DNA of 64,000 nucleotides from Chitinivibrionales bacterium (GTDB lineage Bacteria; Fibrobacterota; Chitinivibrionia; Chitinivibrionales; FEN-1185): positions 186,001 to 250,000 of the forward strand of contig DATJAL010000031.1 in NCBI GenBank assembly GCA_035516255.1. The letters are read 5' to 3'. Made by a program: the position numbers and the translations under genes. Shown in pieces: positions 9,550-18,343 of this stretch. Position 1 is the stretch's first letter. Each line of letters opens with the position of its first letter. Under the pieces are notes generated by a model. The model worked only from the letters and a program-made list of their open reading frames with translations, had not been told where the DNA came from and did no database searches.

Positions 9550-9757
9550 CTCCCCCTTATCAAGGGGGAGGCGCCGAAGGCGGAAGGGGATGTTCTGCAG
9601 CGGTTGCGTTGCGAAGGTGCGACGCATCGCGAGCCTCAAGCGAGCGACATCGCGCGCACCTTTGCAGGAGGGGGTGTGCCCCGCAATGCAGGGACGTTGC
9701 GTGCAGCGTCCCTGCATGTGGGGCCAGGGGGAAACGCGAAGCGGTGCCCCCACCAGA
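9550..9757 (+). repeat. Intergenic repeat family A, copy A3
   Basis: Opens with the perfect hairpin CTCCCCCTT-atc-AAGGGGGAG (9550-9570), then GCGGTTGCGTTGCGAAGGT and the arm GCGCACCTTTGCAG. The middle differs from A1 and A2 and holds its own inverted repeat (TGCAGGGACG / CGTCCCTGCA). It ends with the 33-nt block identical to A2. It stops about 25 nt before the tssL start. Confidence 0.75.
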
Positions 9758-9782
9758 ATATTTTATTTAGGAAGCTGAAATT

Positions 9783-10529
9783 ATGCCGTCGTCATTTGTC
9801 AACACCGTCACTTCCCAAACCATGAACCTTGACCTATCCAAAACTTTGGGCGGGTCGCGGGACGTGAGCACGCTGTGCACCGACCTGTTTCTCATCATCA
9901 TCAGGATGCGCGAGGCGGAGGACCTCGGCGACCCGGCTGCGCTGCGCAAGCTCATCACGTATTACATCGGGCTTTTCGAAAAGAACTGCAAGGCCATCGG
10001 CATGGCTCCAGAGTCGATCCTCGAGGCCAAATACGCCATGGTGGCGCTCATGGACGAGACCGTGCTGAGCGTGCCCGGCGCGTGCAGGGACTTCTGGCTC
10101 ACCAGGCCCATGCAGCTCGATTATTTCGGCGACAACCTTGCGGGACAGGAATTTTACGAGAAACTGCAGAAGATGCTCCTGCAGCCTGAAAACAAGAAGG
10201 ACGTGCTTGAGGTCTATTTCCTGTGCTTGTCGCTCGGGTTCGAGGGCAAGTACAAGCTCTTCAACCCTGAGGAGCGCATCACCATCATGGAAGACCTGGG
10301 CAGGATGATACGCCGTACCAGGATCCGCGTCTCGGCAGAGCTTTCTCCCCATGGAAAGCGTGCAGCGCCTTCTTCGGCCGCAAAGCCGAAAACATTTTTC
10401 TTCCCGCTCTGGCTGTCCGGCGCGATCGCCGCGGGAATGGTTATGGCGGGCTGGACGGCAATGTTCATCATAAACAATTCGGCATGCGGCAATCTGCTTG
10501 CCTCCATCCAATCTTTCATCGCGAAATAA
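9783..10529 (+). CDS. tssL: Type VI secretion protein TssL (DotU/IcmH family)
   Basis: 248 residues, the length of a short TssL without a peptidoglycan-binding extension. The cytoplasmic helical domain (about 25-190) has the family's LCTDLFLIIIRMRE start and the ALMDETVLS segment. A single transmembrane helix lies near the C-terminus (about 207-229) with a very short periplasmic end, the tail-anchored topology of DotU/TssL. It partners TssM in the inner-membrane complex and contacts TssK. An AGGAAG precedes the ATG, and tssM starts 6 nt after its stop, so tssL and tssM are co-translated. Anchoring to peptidoglycan, if any, would need another protein. Confidence 0.9.
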   Translation: MPSSFVNTVTSQTMNLDLSKTLGGSRDVSTLCTDLFLIIIRMREAEDLGDPAALRKLITYYIGLFEKNCKAIGMAPESILEAKYAMVALMDETVLSVPGACRDFWLTRPMQLDYFGDNLAGQEFYEKLQKMLLQPENKKDVLEVYFLCLSLGFEGKYKLFNPEERITIMEDLGRMIRRTRIRVSAELSPHGKRAAPSSAAKPKTFFFPLWLSGAIAAGMVMAGWTAMFIINNSACGNLLASIQSFIAK

Positions 10530-10535
10530 CCGGCT

Positions 10536-13500
10536 ATGAAAAAACTCCCTGCGTGGATCGTCGTTGTCTGGTGCGTTCTGGTCGTTCTCGGCACACTCTC
10601 GTTTGTCATCGGCGGGCTGGTAAAGCTGTCCGCGCTTGTTGAGTGGCTGATCGCGGGACCGCTGTTTGCCGGCGCTGCCGTGTGGGTCTCGCTTCATTTT
10701 CTTCTCGGTAAACCAAGAAAGAAAAAGGCAAGCGGTTTTATCGGGGGAAACCAGGCGGTGTTCCAGCGGGTGCTCCGCGAGACGAACGAGGCGGTGCAGC
10801 GGTACCTCGGCGCCGTGATGCGTAAGGGCCTTTTGCAGAAAAGCGCGCTGTACGAGCGGCCGTGGTTTTTGCTGTGCGGCGCGGAAAAATCCGGGAAAAC
10901 GTCGCTGCTGCGGGGCGCCGGCCTCAATTTCCCGATGCGCTATCCGTCGGAAAAGGACGGCATGGTTCTTGACGGAAGCGACCAGATCACCTGGTATTTC
11001 GCCAACGAGGCGGTGTGGATCGACACGCCGGGCGCCGTCATGGACGAGGCGAAAAAAGACACCTGGCAGGCGTTTATCGCGTCGCTCATGGAGGTGAGGC
11101 CCGAAAAGCCGGTTGACGGCATGGCGCTCGTGGTGAGCGCCCGGGAGGTGCTCGACGCCGATGACGCAACGGTCAAGGACATGGCCGGCCGGCTCCGGCG
11201 CAGGGTGGACGAGCTCATCGCGGCCTGGGGAATAGAATTCCCGGTGTATCTCATCTTCAACCATTCGGATGAAATCCCGGGGTTCCAGGAATATTTCGGT
11301 GACCAGTTGATGAAAGCGCAGGACCAGATCTTCGGCGCGACGCTTTCGGTCGACGACGAAAAAATGCTGCCGCGCATGGCCTTTGCCCAGGAGTTCGGGC
11401 TCCTGAGCAGGTCGCTCACCGATCTCCGTCTTGACAAGCTGTACAAGGAAAAAGACGCGGCGCGCAAGAGGATGATCTGCCGCTTTGTGATCCACTTCGA
11501 GGGCATGCAGGAAAAGCTCGGCGCTTTTGTGACCGAGCTTTTCAAACCGAGCAGCTACGAGGGCAGGCCGTTGTTCAGGGGATTTTACTTTACGAGCTGC
11601 AGCGAGGCCGCTCCCGGGAACGAGGAAGGGGAGCAGCGCCGGCCGGAGGCCGGGATGACCGTCGCCAGCCATCCGCTCAACCCGCGCAGGATGCTCGCGC
11701 CGCAGGCGCAGAAGGGCGAGAAAATACCGGTCGTCACGTCGCTGTTCGTGCTGCCGCTGTTCAGGGAGCTCATGGTGCGCGGCAAGGAGTTTGTCAAGAC
11801 CACGCAGAAGCGCACGCGGCGGCAGTACGTTCGCCATTACCTGGTCACGGCCGCCATCGCGCTGGCGGCATTCGGCGTGCTGGGGCTCATGCTGGCGGGC
11901 ATGCAGACGTCGCTTGCGCTGTTCGAAACGCTTCGCTCTGATATGTCAATGATGCCGGCCGACAACGGGACCCTGCTCAACCAGTACGCCAGCCTCGACG
12001 CAGTGGGCAAGAGCATCGCGCGGCTCCAGGGCTATGAAGACCGCGGCGCGCCCCTGTTCACCGGCCTGTTCGGGTTTTACCGCGGCCGCGCGGCGCTCGA
12101 ACAGCTCAAAAATGTTTACTTCAGCAAAATCAACCGGCTCCTTGTTGTCCCTGCCGTCAAGTATCTCGAATACCAGTTGTGGGAGAAGGTACAGGGGTAC
12201 GGCGAACTTGCGGGACAGGACTACGACAACCTGTACGGCAATCTCAAGGCCTACCTTTCGATGTCCGAGGCGATGAGCGGCCGCCCCAAGGACATCGACA
12301 CAACGTTTTTACGCGGCCTGTTGCTCGACGCGATCAAGCAGTCGCTCGTGTCGGCCCAGGGCGGGCAGGGCCGGCTGCCGCAGCAGATCGAGGCCATTCT
12401 GTCTGAAAACACGGGGGTGTACCTGCTGTATCTCAAGCGCCAGGCCATTCCTCCCATCCAGGGCAACCAGCGGCTCATCACGCTCGCGCGCACCAAGCTG
12501 CGCCGGCTGCCTTCCGCGCAGTCGCTGTACGAGTCCGCGATCAACCGGCTGAGCCAGGACGCGCCCTCCATCACGCTTGACCAGATGCTCAACCGCCAAC
12601 AAGAGGGGATCCTCAAGTCCGACCGGCCGATCAGCGTTCTTTACACACAGGAAGGATGGGACAAGTTCGTGGCCGAGGCGATCGCCCAGGCGAGCAAGGA
12701 CCCGTTCAAGCTCGACTGGGTGATCGGGCTGTCGCCCGACGACGTGCCCACCGAAGCACTTGACAAGAAGCAACTGTACAACGACATGCTCGCCGCCTAC
12801 CTGGCCGATTTCTCGTCGCAATGGCTCGGCTTCCTCGCCTCGGTGAAGATGGAGCAGTTCGGCGATTTGTCGCGCTGCCAGCGCGTTTTGCTCAAGCTCG
12901 TGGCCGACAAATCGGAGCTTGCGGTGCTCCTGGAGACCGTCGCGAAGTATTCCGAGATCAGCAAGGAGGGCATGGCCGACAAGGCGGGCGGAGCGCTTGA
13001 CGCCGCGGCAAAATTCAAGGCCACCAAGGACCTTGCCAAAAAAGTCGATAAGGCCGAGGCCGCGGCTGGCCAGGCGGGGGAGGCGATGGGATTTTCGCTC
13101 GGCCAGAAGAAATCGCCCTTCGACGACCTGAACGCCACGTTCGACCCGCTCCGCGTGTTCGCGCGGTCGACCGGCGGCGCCTTGAGCGGGTACGAGGGAT
13201 ACCGCGACAAGATCACGACCCTTGCGGGAAAACTGGCCGCGCTTGAGACCCAGGGACCGGATTTCGCGCTCGCCGTGTTCAGCGGCAAGGACGACGACGC
13301 GCTGCTTGCCGCATGGAAATACACGCAGGCCGCACTCGCCAACATGCCCGAAAACCTTGCTGCCGCCATGAAGGGCGTTCTCATGCTTCCCGTCGAATAC
13401 ACCGGAAGCGCCGCCACGAGCCTGCTCACCCAGACGCTCACCGCGAAATGGCATTCCGAAATTGTCAAGCCCTATACCAGCAGGTTCTCGGGCAAGTACC

Positions 13501-14165
13501 CGTTCTCGCCGCGCGGGGAGGACGCGTCGTTCGCCGATGTCATGGACTTTTTCAGGCCGCAGACCGGAACGTTCTGGGGATTTTACGACAGGGTCCTGTC
13601 GCCTTACATCGTGAAGACAACGTCGGGATGGATGGTAAGGCCGGTGGGAAGCCTCAAGCTCACGTTCAATCCGCAGCTGGCCAAGTCATTGAGCAGCGCC
13701 GAGCGCGTGCGCGACATGTTCTTCAAGCCCGACGGCACGGTGCGGCCCATGACCATCACCCTGACGCCGGCCGCGTCGAACAAAAACAGCGCGAAGCTCG
13801 AGGTGAACGGTCAGGCGTCCGACCTTTCGCCAGGCGGGAAATCCGTTCTTTTCAACTGGCCTTCAGAAACCGCGCCCCTGGGCGCGTCGCTCAAGATATC
13901 CGTGAGCTCCGATTTCACGCAGGACATTTCCTTTCCCGGCCCCTGGGGATTTCTCAAGCTGGTGCAGGCGGGCCGTGTGAGCAAGGTGAACCCGAGCACG
14001 GTGAACGCCCGGTGGCAGGTGAACGTGCAGAACATGTACGTGGTGTATCTGGAGTACAAGCTGCAGGTGTCCGGCGCCGACCATCCGTTCGGGGACATGG
14101 TTTTTTCTGATTTTGATTGCCCGACTGATTTGTTGACAAGTGAGGAAAAGAAAAATACTAATTAG
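10536..14165 (+). CDS. tssM: Type VI secretion protein TssM (IcmF family)
   Basis: 1209 residues, normal for TssM. Two transmembrane helices at about 5-60 and a third at about 434-455 bracket a cytoplasmic NTPase-like domain with an intact Walker A (GAEKSGKTSLL, about 115-125) and WIDTPGA as Walker B. The NHSDEIPGF motif follows. The long periplasmic region (about 460-1209) matches the TssM helical and beta-rich C-terminal domains that bind TssJ and TssL. It spans the periplasm to form the T6SS channel core. It follows tssL by 6 nt. No tssJ lipoprotein is adjacent. Identification is firm; activity of the NTPase is inferred from the motif only. Confidence 0.93.
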   Translation: MKKLPAWIVVVWCVLVVLGTLSFVIGGLVKLSALVEWLIAGPLFAGAAVWVSLHFLLGKPRKKKASGFIGGNQAVFQRVLRETNEAVQRYLGAVMRKGLLQKSALYERPWFLLCGAEKSGKTSLLRGAGLNFPMRYPSEKDGMVLDGSDQITWYFANEAVWIDTPGAVMDEAKKDTWQAFIASLMEVRPEKPVDGMALVVSAREVLDADDATVKDMAGRLRRRVDELIAAWGIEFPVYLIFNHSDEIPGFQEYFGDQLMKAQDQIFGATLSVDDEKMLPRMAFAQEFGLLSRSLTDLRLDKLYKEKDAARKRMICRFVIHFEGMQEKLGAFVTELFKPSSYEGRPLFRGFYFTSCSEAAPGNEEGEQRRPEAGMTVASHPLNPRRMLAPQAQKGEKIPVVTSLFVLPLFRELMVRGKEFVKTTQKRTRRQYVRHYLVTAAIALAAFGVLGLMLAGMQTSLALFETLRSDMSMMPADNGTLLNQYASLDAVGKSIARLQGYEDRGAPLFTGLFGFYRGRAALEQLKNVYFSKINRLLVVPAVKYLEYQLWEKVQGYGELAGQDYDNLYGNLKAYLSMSEAMSGRPKDIDTTFLRGLLLDAIKQSLVSAQGGQGRLPQQIEAILSENTGVYLLYLKRQAIPPIQGNQRLITLARTKLRRLPSAQSLYESAINRLSQDAPSITLDQMLNRQQEGILKSDRPISVLYTQEGWDKFVAEAIAQASKDPFKLDWVIGLSPDDVPTEALDKKQLYNDMLAAYLADFSSQWLGFLASVKMEQFGDLSRCQRVLLKLVADKSELAVLLETVAKYSEISKEGMADKAGGALDAAAKFKATKDLAKKVDKAEAAAGQAGEAMGFSLGQKKSPFDDLNATFDPLRVFARSTGGALSGYEGYRDKITTLAGKLAALETQGPDFALAVFSGKDDDALLAAWKYTQAALANMPENLAAAMKGVLMLPVEYTGSAATSLLTQTLTAKWHSEIVKPYTSRFSGKYPFSPRGEDASFADVMDFFRPQTGTFWGFYDRVLSPYIVKTTSGWMVRPVGSLKLTFNPQLAKSLSSAERVRDMFFKPDGTVRPMTITLTPAASNKNSAKLEVNGQASDLSPGGKSVLFNWPSETAPLGASLKISVSSDFTQDISFPGPWGFLKLVQAGRVSKVNPSTVNARWQVNVQNMYVVYLEYKLQVSGADHPFGDMVFSDFDCPTDLLTSEEKKNTN

Positions 14166-14460
14166 AAAAATGTTTTATATGGGGGCTCCACCCCCACGCC
14201 CCGGCCAGGGGTGCTCATCAGCGAGCACCCTTGGAACCCGCGCCGTGCCTGCAGCGCCGCCTCATCCCTCGGCACTCGGGTCGCTCGTGAACTCACCCGG
14301 CAGGAAGGGATAAAGATTAGCGGGCTCGAACAGCACGAGCGACGTGTCCTCCTGCCTCAGGGGCGGCCCGAGCCGAAGGCGAGACCGGAAGGAGAACCGA
14401 CCCGGCCGCAGGCCGGGGAACGCCCAATTTATTTACGAATTTAAGGCTGAAAAGTTCCGC
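14166..14460. repeat. Repeat-filled gap with family C copy C2
   Basis: Between convergent tssM and the unknown gene. It has a hairpin near 14209-14232 (GGGTGCTC / GAGCACCC) and then a family C copy (about 14296-14426) with CCCGAGCCGAAGGC and GACCGGAAGGAG, closed by the hairpin CCCGGCC-GCA-GGCCGGG followed by GGAACGCCC. Its 5' half differs from the other copies. No gene seen. Confidence 0.65.
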
Positions 14461-14919
14461 TTACGCAATCTGCCCCCTCACCTTCGTATACTCCCTTATA
14501 ATCCTCACGAACCGGTAAATGGAACTTATCGTCCGGGCGGAGATGCGGTGCCAGTTGGGATTGTTGATGGCGCTTCCGAGGCGGGAGGTCTTGCGGATCT
14601 TTTTGGAAAGATCCATGAGCACCTCGATCTGGCCGAGGTTGAGGCGCATCATGATGCGGCCCGGCTCCCGTTCCACCGTGCCGCCGTAAATTTCGACGAG
14701 GTCAACGATGTCCTGCGTCAATGGAATGCGGCCCAGGAGTTCAAACACGAAACTTCCGCCCTTTCCAACGGTGACGAACATGTTGCAGAACTGCATGAGG
14801 TCGTCGTTGTCGTCCTGGTCGTCGATCTGGAAGGCGTAGTCCTTGTTGACGTTGCCGGTGATGACATCCTTTTCACCCAGGTACAAGTCGGCGAGATACC
14901 GCCGGAGTTTTGAAGACAT
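14461..14919 (-). CDS. Uncharacterised small protein
   Basis: I do not recognise this family. The protein is 152 residues if it starts at 14919 (MSSKLRRYLADLYLGEKDV). An upstream in-frame start at 15030 would add 37 residues that look unlike protein and run towards the csp promoter, so the shorter form is preferred; AAAGGA lies about 10 nt upstream. It is soluble, has an acidic stretch (DDQDDNDD), a mixed alpha/beta middle and a basic helical C-terminus, with no signal peptide or membrane segment. It converges with tssM and is divergent from the cold-shock gene. A T6SS link is possible only by proximity. Confidence 0.65.
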   Translation of the reverse strand: MSSKLRRYLADLYLGEKDVITGNVNKDYAFQIDDQDDNDDLMQFCNMFVTVGKGGSFVFELLGRIPLTQDIVDLVEIYGGTVEREPGRIMMRLNLGQIEVLMDLSKKIRKTSRLGSAINNPNWHRISARTISSIYRFVRIIREYTKVRGQIA

Positions 14920-15053
14920 CGGACGTGATTCCTTTTCGGATGGTGTGGGCCGCCGGTTCACAAAAAAGATAATTCCTTTGCCGCGCGTCGGCCAATAAAA
15001 GTTTCTGCGGGACAGGTAAAAGACCCGCATTTTCAGCCAAAACCGTTTTTAAC

Positions 15054-15082
15054 TTGACACAAAGGTTAGGAGGAAATAATAT
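15054..15082 (+). promoter_or_regulatory. Sigma-70-type promoter of the cold-shock gene
   Basis: Consensus TTGACA (15054-15059), 17-nt spacer, TAATAT (15077-15082). This is the best match to a housekeeping promoter in the window. It implies a 5' untranslated leader of roughly 65-70 nt before the csp start, typical of cold-shock genes. Confidence 0.8.
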
Positions 15083-15092
15083 TTACTGCCAA

Positions 15093-15113
15093 CGGACGCC
15101 GCGTTGGCGTCTG
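15093..15113 (+). promoter_or_regulatory. Hairpin in the csp 5' leader
   Basis: GACGCC (15095-15100) pairs with GGCGTC (15106-15111) around the loop GCGTT, extended by two outer pairs (one is G-U). It lies just after the expected transcription start, where cold-shock mRNAs often carry temperature-responsive structure. The regulatory role is inference. Confidence 0.45.
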
Positions 15114-15156
15114 GAGTTATTCATCATCAATTAATTTTTTAGAAAGGTTGTTGTTT

Positions 15157-15363
15157 ATGGCAACAGGAGTAGTCAAGTGGTTCAACAGGTCAAAGGGTTA
15201 CGGTTTCATCAAGCCCGATGACGGTTCAAAAGACGTGTTTGTCCATTTTTCCGCGATCGTCGGCGAGGGCGTAAAGGATCTCAAGGAAGGCGAGAAAGTG
15301 GAGTTCGAAATTGTCGTGAATCAGAAGGGACCCAATGCGAAGGACGTGAAGCCTATTGCATAA
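15157..15363 (+). CDS. Cold-shock protein (CspA family)
   Basis: 68-residue single OB-fold nucleic-acid chaperone. It has the RNP1 motif [10 protein letters not shown] and the RNP2 motif DVFVHFSAI, the normal length and the typical [10 protein letters not shown] start. The ATG at 15157 is chosen because AGAAAGG lies 9 nt upstream; the in-frame TTG at 15148 touches that site and is unlikely. It has its own strong promoter, leader hairpin and a perfect terminator, so it is monocistronic. CspA-family proteins melt RNA structure at low temperature or act as general RNA chaperones; which applies here cannot be told. Confidence 0.95.
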   Translation: MATGVVKWFNRSKGYGFIKPDDGSKDVFVHFSAIVGEGVKDLKEGEKVEFEIVVNQKGPNAKDVKPIA

Positions 15364-15407
15364 CCGTGTGAATTCTTTTTTTTGATTCATAGAAGTAAGA
15401 TCCCTGA

Positions 15408-15442
15408 ATGCCGCGCTGAAAAGAAAGGCGCGGCATTTTTTA
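15408..15442 (+). terminator. Rho-independent terminator of csp
   Basis: Perfect 9-bp stem ATGCCGCGC (15408-15416) / GCGCGGCAT (15428-15436) with an 11-nt A-rich loop, followed by a run of T. It is placed 45 nt after the csp stop codon. Confidence 0.9.
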
Positions 15443-15480
15443 TTTGTGCTAAAGAAATCTTTCTTACTACATTGGTAAAA

Positions 15481-15575
15481 AAGTGGTGAGGGAAGTTTCC
15501 CCTTCCTGGGTGCAGCCGGGTACCGACTGTTGCACGATTCATATGTCCGCAGGGCTCACCCGCGAAAGGTAGTTG
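15481..15575 (+). repeat. Intergenic repeat family B, copy B2
   Basis: Shorter copy with the exact core GGGTGCAGCCGGGTACCGAC (15508-15527), then TGTTGCA where B3 has AGCTGCA. The rest of the gap to the next gene holds a 14-bp perfect palindrome GCAATTATAATTGC (15598-15611) and CCTATGAATAGG (15582-15593), possible promoter or operator material. No further gene seen. Confidence 0.65.
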
Positions 15576-15672
15576 AAAAGGCCTATGAATAGGACGGGCA
15601 ATTATAATTGCTTTTCTGGATTTATTACTAATCGGATGTATAAAGGGATTTTCCCGAATTTATTTTCCTATC

Positions 15673-18339
15673 ATGGAAACCCAGATAAGAAAAATCTTCA
15701 TTTGTATTGTATTATTGGCGGTACCGGCATGCACCATTTTTGCACAAAACCAATCGAGTACGGACTATCTTCAAGCTAAATTTAACTCGCTCGACTCAGT
15801 CTTTTCCTCCTTGCCGCAGGTTCCCGAGATCCGAATGAAAGACGCCGCCCCCGTCAACGGCCTGTTCGGAAAATTGCTCAGGCAATATCCCGAAATCGTT
15901 CTTCTGGCGCGGACCGGCGCAAAAGGCGTGGTGGTCAATTACGTTGACCGGGAAGGAGACGACAAGGGATTCGGCGTCGACGTATCGGACAGCGCGTGGT
16001 TTTCCTCGCCGAAATCCGGCATGGCGGCATGGCACGGACCATTGACCAAGGAAACCAGGCGCTCGGTGGTGCTGTGGAGCAGGCCGTTTTCCGGCCGTGC
16101 CGCGGTGGGCGGCGATCGGTTCGGCGGCGTCGTTGCGATGAAAGTCGACGTCACCACCTGCTTCAAGGAATTCGCCGCGCTGGAAAAAGGGCCGTTTGAG
16201 ATCTTGTTTAACGGTCAAACTTTTTATTACCTTTCATGGAACGACAGCATACCGTTTGCCGACCGTACGGTCTCGATGCCGGGCAACATTAAATTCACGG
16301 TCCGCAGGCCGAAAAACGCCGATGAAAAGAGCAGATCCGCGCCGGCGGCCGTCGCACTTTCCAAACAGGAAGAGGCAAAGAGCGCGGTTGCGGCGTCTGC
16401 CGGTAAAACGAGCAATGTGGGTGAACATAAGGCCGCACATAAGGAAGAAGCCGTGCCGCCGGAAGATACCGCCGCGTCCGGCGAAACCGGGAGCCCGAAC
16501 AAAAAGCTTTCGCATAGCGACCTTTGGATAAAGCTCCTCGCGCTCGCCGTGCTGCTTGCCGGCGCCCTTTTTGGCGTGTTGACCGTCGGTCGACTGCGGC
16601 GCCGCAAAGCCTCCGATGATATCATGCTTGAAGACACCCATCAGCCCGAGAAGCATGAGGAGCCGCCCGCTGTTTCCGCGCAGGAAGCGGAATCGGAGAA
16701 TCTGGTTCACATCAGCGAAGACATGCATGAAAAGCCTGATGAAGACAGGAAGCCTGCATCAGAAAATAAAAAAGAGTTGATTGAGGAAATTGGAGAAGCG
16801 GGCGCCCATGTCATCACGGTACGGGCGGAAGCCGTTACCGATGTCAACACGGAAGCAAAAGCCGTATTGACCGCAAAGGACAAAGCGCGGATTAAAGAGG
16901 AGGAGAAAAAAAAGGCTGAGGAACGGTTCGCGGCAAAAATCAGCGAGGAAGCGCTGAAGGAGCTTACGGCAACCATCACGAAAAAAGTGCGGGACGAACA
17001 GGCCGGCCGCCTCCGGGTAACGGCCGAGGAGGAGCTCAAGAACGAGTTCAAACGGACCGTTCTGGACAGCGAAAAGGAGTCGATTTCTCGAAAAGCAAGG
17101 CAGGAGGTCGAACGGGAGCTGCACGCCTCGGTCGAAAGGGAATCCCGCGAGGCGCTGCTGGCGCAGGCGCGAAACGAGCTCGCCGCCGAGGTCCGGAAAC
17201 AGCTTGAGGAGAAGGAAAAGGGCAAAATTTACGAAAAAGAACTCGAAAGCCTTACCGCCGCCGTGCGCCAGCAGCTCGTCGAAAAAGAGATGCCCGGCCT
17301 TGTCGAGGAGCGCCGCCGTCTCATGGCGAACGAAATAAAGGAGGAAGTCGCCGCGTCGCACACCGATGAATTCCGGGAGCAGGCGCGCGCCGCCCTTAAA
17401 AATGAAATCGCCGAGGCCGTGAAAAAGGAAGACGGCGACCGCGTCAGGGAAGAGGAGACGCTGGCGCTCCGGCAATCCCTCCGCCGAAAGCTTGCGGAAG
17501 AGGAAACATCCAGGCTCACGGCAAAAGCGCTCGAATCGCTTGAGGCGGAGATACGCGGCAAGGTGGAAAAGAACGAGGGCGCGGTGCTCAGGGAGCGCAT
17601 CCTTGCCGAAGTGAAGGACGAAATCCGCGCCGGCCTCATTGACAAAGAGCAGGAGGCGATACGTGAAGAGCAGCGCGGAAAACTGGAGAAAGAACTCTAT
17701 GCCGAAATCGCGGCCGCGGAAACCGAGAAAATCCGCGCCGCGCTGGTCGACCGCGTCACCCGTGAGGAGCGCGCGCGCGTCGAGTCTGAGGAGCGGAAGA
17801 ACATCATCGAGGCGGAGAAGAACCGCATCATCTCCCACGAGTCGCCCGCGCTCCGGGAGCAGCTCCGCGCGCAGATACGCGAGGAGGAAATGAAGACCAT
17901 CAAGGAGACCGTGAAGGCGGAGATATATTCCGAGACGGCGCAGGTGATCCGGAACAACATCGAACAGAAATACAAAAACGCCGTTCAAGACAAAATCGCC
18001 GAACTCAAGGAATCCCTCGCGGTGAGGGCGCGCGCCGACGTCAGGACGGACCTGCAGAAGGAATACCAGTCGCTTCTTGACAAAGTGGAGCAGTTGTCCG
18101 GCACTCTGGCCGGCAGCGACGCGCTGCAGTCGTTCGGCAAGACCATCGCGCTGCTTGCCGAAGAAAAAAAGAAGTTCAAAAACCTCAATCTCAACACGGC
18201 CCAGACCGAGAGCCTGCTCGATTACCTCAAGCGTATGCACAGCCGCCTGACCATCCATCTCGACAAAATCGACCAGAGCGTGCGCGAGCTGATTCTCTCG
18301 GCGGGAAGCGTCAAGGCAAAAATTAACAAAGAGGAATAA
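15673..18339 (+). CDS. Sensor-like membrane protein with a very long coiled coil
   Basis: 888 residues, family not recognised. A signal peptide or first anchor (about 1-25) is followed by a globular extracytoplasmic domain (about 30-215) whose layout resembles a single Cache/PDC sensor, then an Ala/Lys/Glu-rich linker, a transmembrane helix (about 285-308) followed by RLRRRK, and an acidic linker. Residues about 400-840 are almost pure Glu/Lys/Arg/Ala helix with irregular units of roughly 30-40 residues, each with an E-x-LRxxL core, predicted to be a rod inside the cell. No kinase, GGDEF or methyl-accepting motif was seen. No clear ribosome-binding site precedes the ATG. The ispF start codon lies 5 nt past its stop, so the two are probably co-transcribed. 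Confidence 0.75.
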   Translation: METQIRKIFICIVLLAVPACTIFAQNQSSTDYLQAKFNSLDSVFSSLPQVPEIRMKDAAPVNGLFGKLLRQYPEIVLLARTGAKGVVVNYVDREGDDKGFGVDVSDSAWFSSPKSGMAAWHGPLTKETRRSVVLWSRPFSGRAAVGGDRFGGVVAMKVDVTTCFKEFAALEKGPFEILFNGQTFYYLSWNDSIPFADRTVSMPGNIKFTVRRPKNADEKSRSAPAAVALSKQEEAKSAVAASAGKTSNVGEHKAAHKEEAVPPEDTAASGETGSPNKKLSHSDLWIKLLALAVLLAGALFGVLTVGRLRRRKASDDIMLEDTHQPEKHEEPPAVSAQEAESENLVHISEDMHEKPDEDRKPASENKKELIEEIGEAGAHVITVRAEAVTDVNTEAKAVLTAKDKARIKEEEKKKAEERFAAKISEEALKELTATITKKVRDEQAGRLRVTAEEELKNEFKRTVLDSEKESISRKARQEVERELHASVERESREALLAQARNELAAEVRKQLEEKEKGKIYEKELESLTAAVRQQLVEKEMPGLVEERRRLMANEIKEEVAASHTDEFREQARAALKNEIAEAVKKEDGDRVREEETLALRQSLRRKLAEEETSRLTAKALESLEAEIRGKVEKNEGAVLRERILAEVKDEIRAGLIDKEQEAIREEQRGKLEKELYAEIAAAETEKIRAALVDRVTREERARVESEERKNIIEAEKNRIISHESPALREQLRAQIREEEMKTIKETVKAEIYSETAQVIRNNIEQKYKNAVQDKIAELKESLAVRARADVRTDLQKEYQSLLDKVEQLSGTLAGSDALQSFGKTIALLAEEKKKFKNLNLNTAQTESLLDYLKRMHSRLTIHLDKIDQSVRELILSAGSVKAKINKEE

Positions 18340-18343
18340 TGCG

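Noticed and set aside
9834-11837. 667-codon open frame on the minus strand across tssL and tssM
   Set aside because: It mirrors two firmly identified T6SS genes, its translation is Arg/His/Leu-rich with no family features, and such frames arise from GC-rich codon use on the opposite strand.
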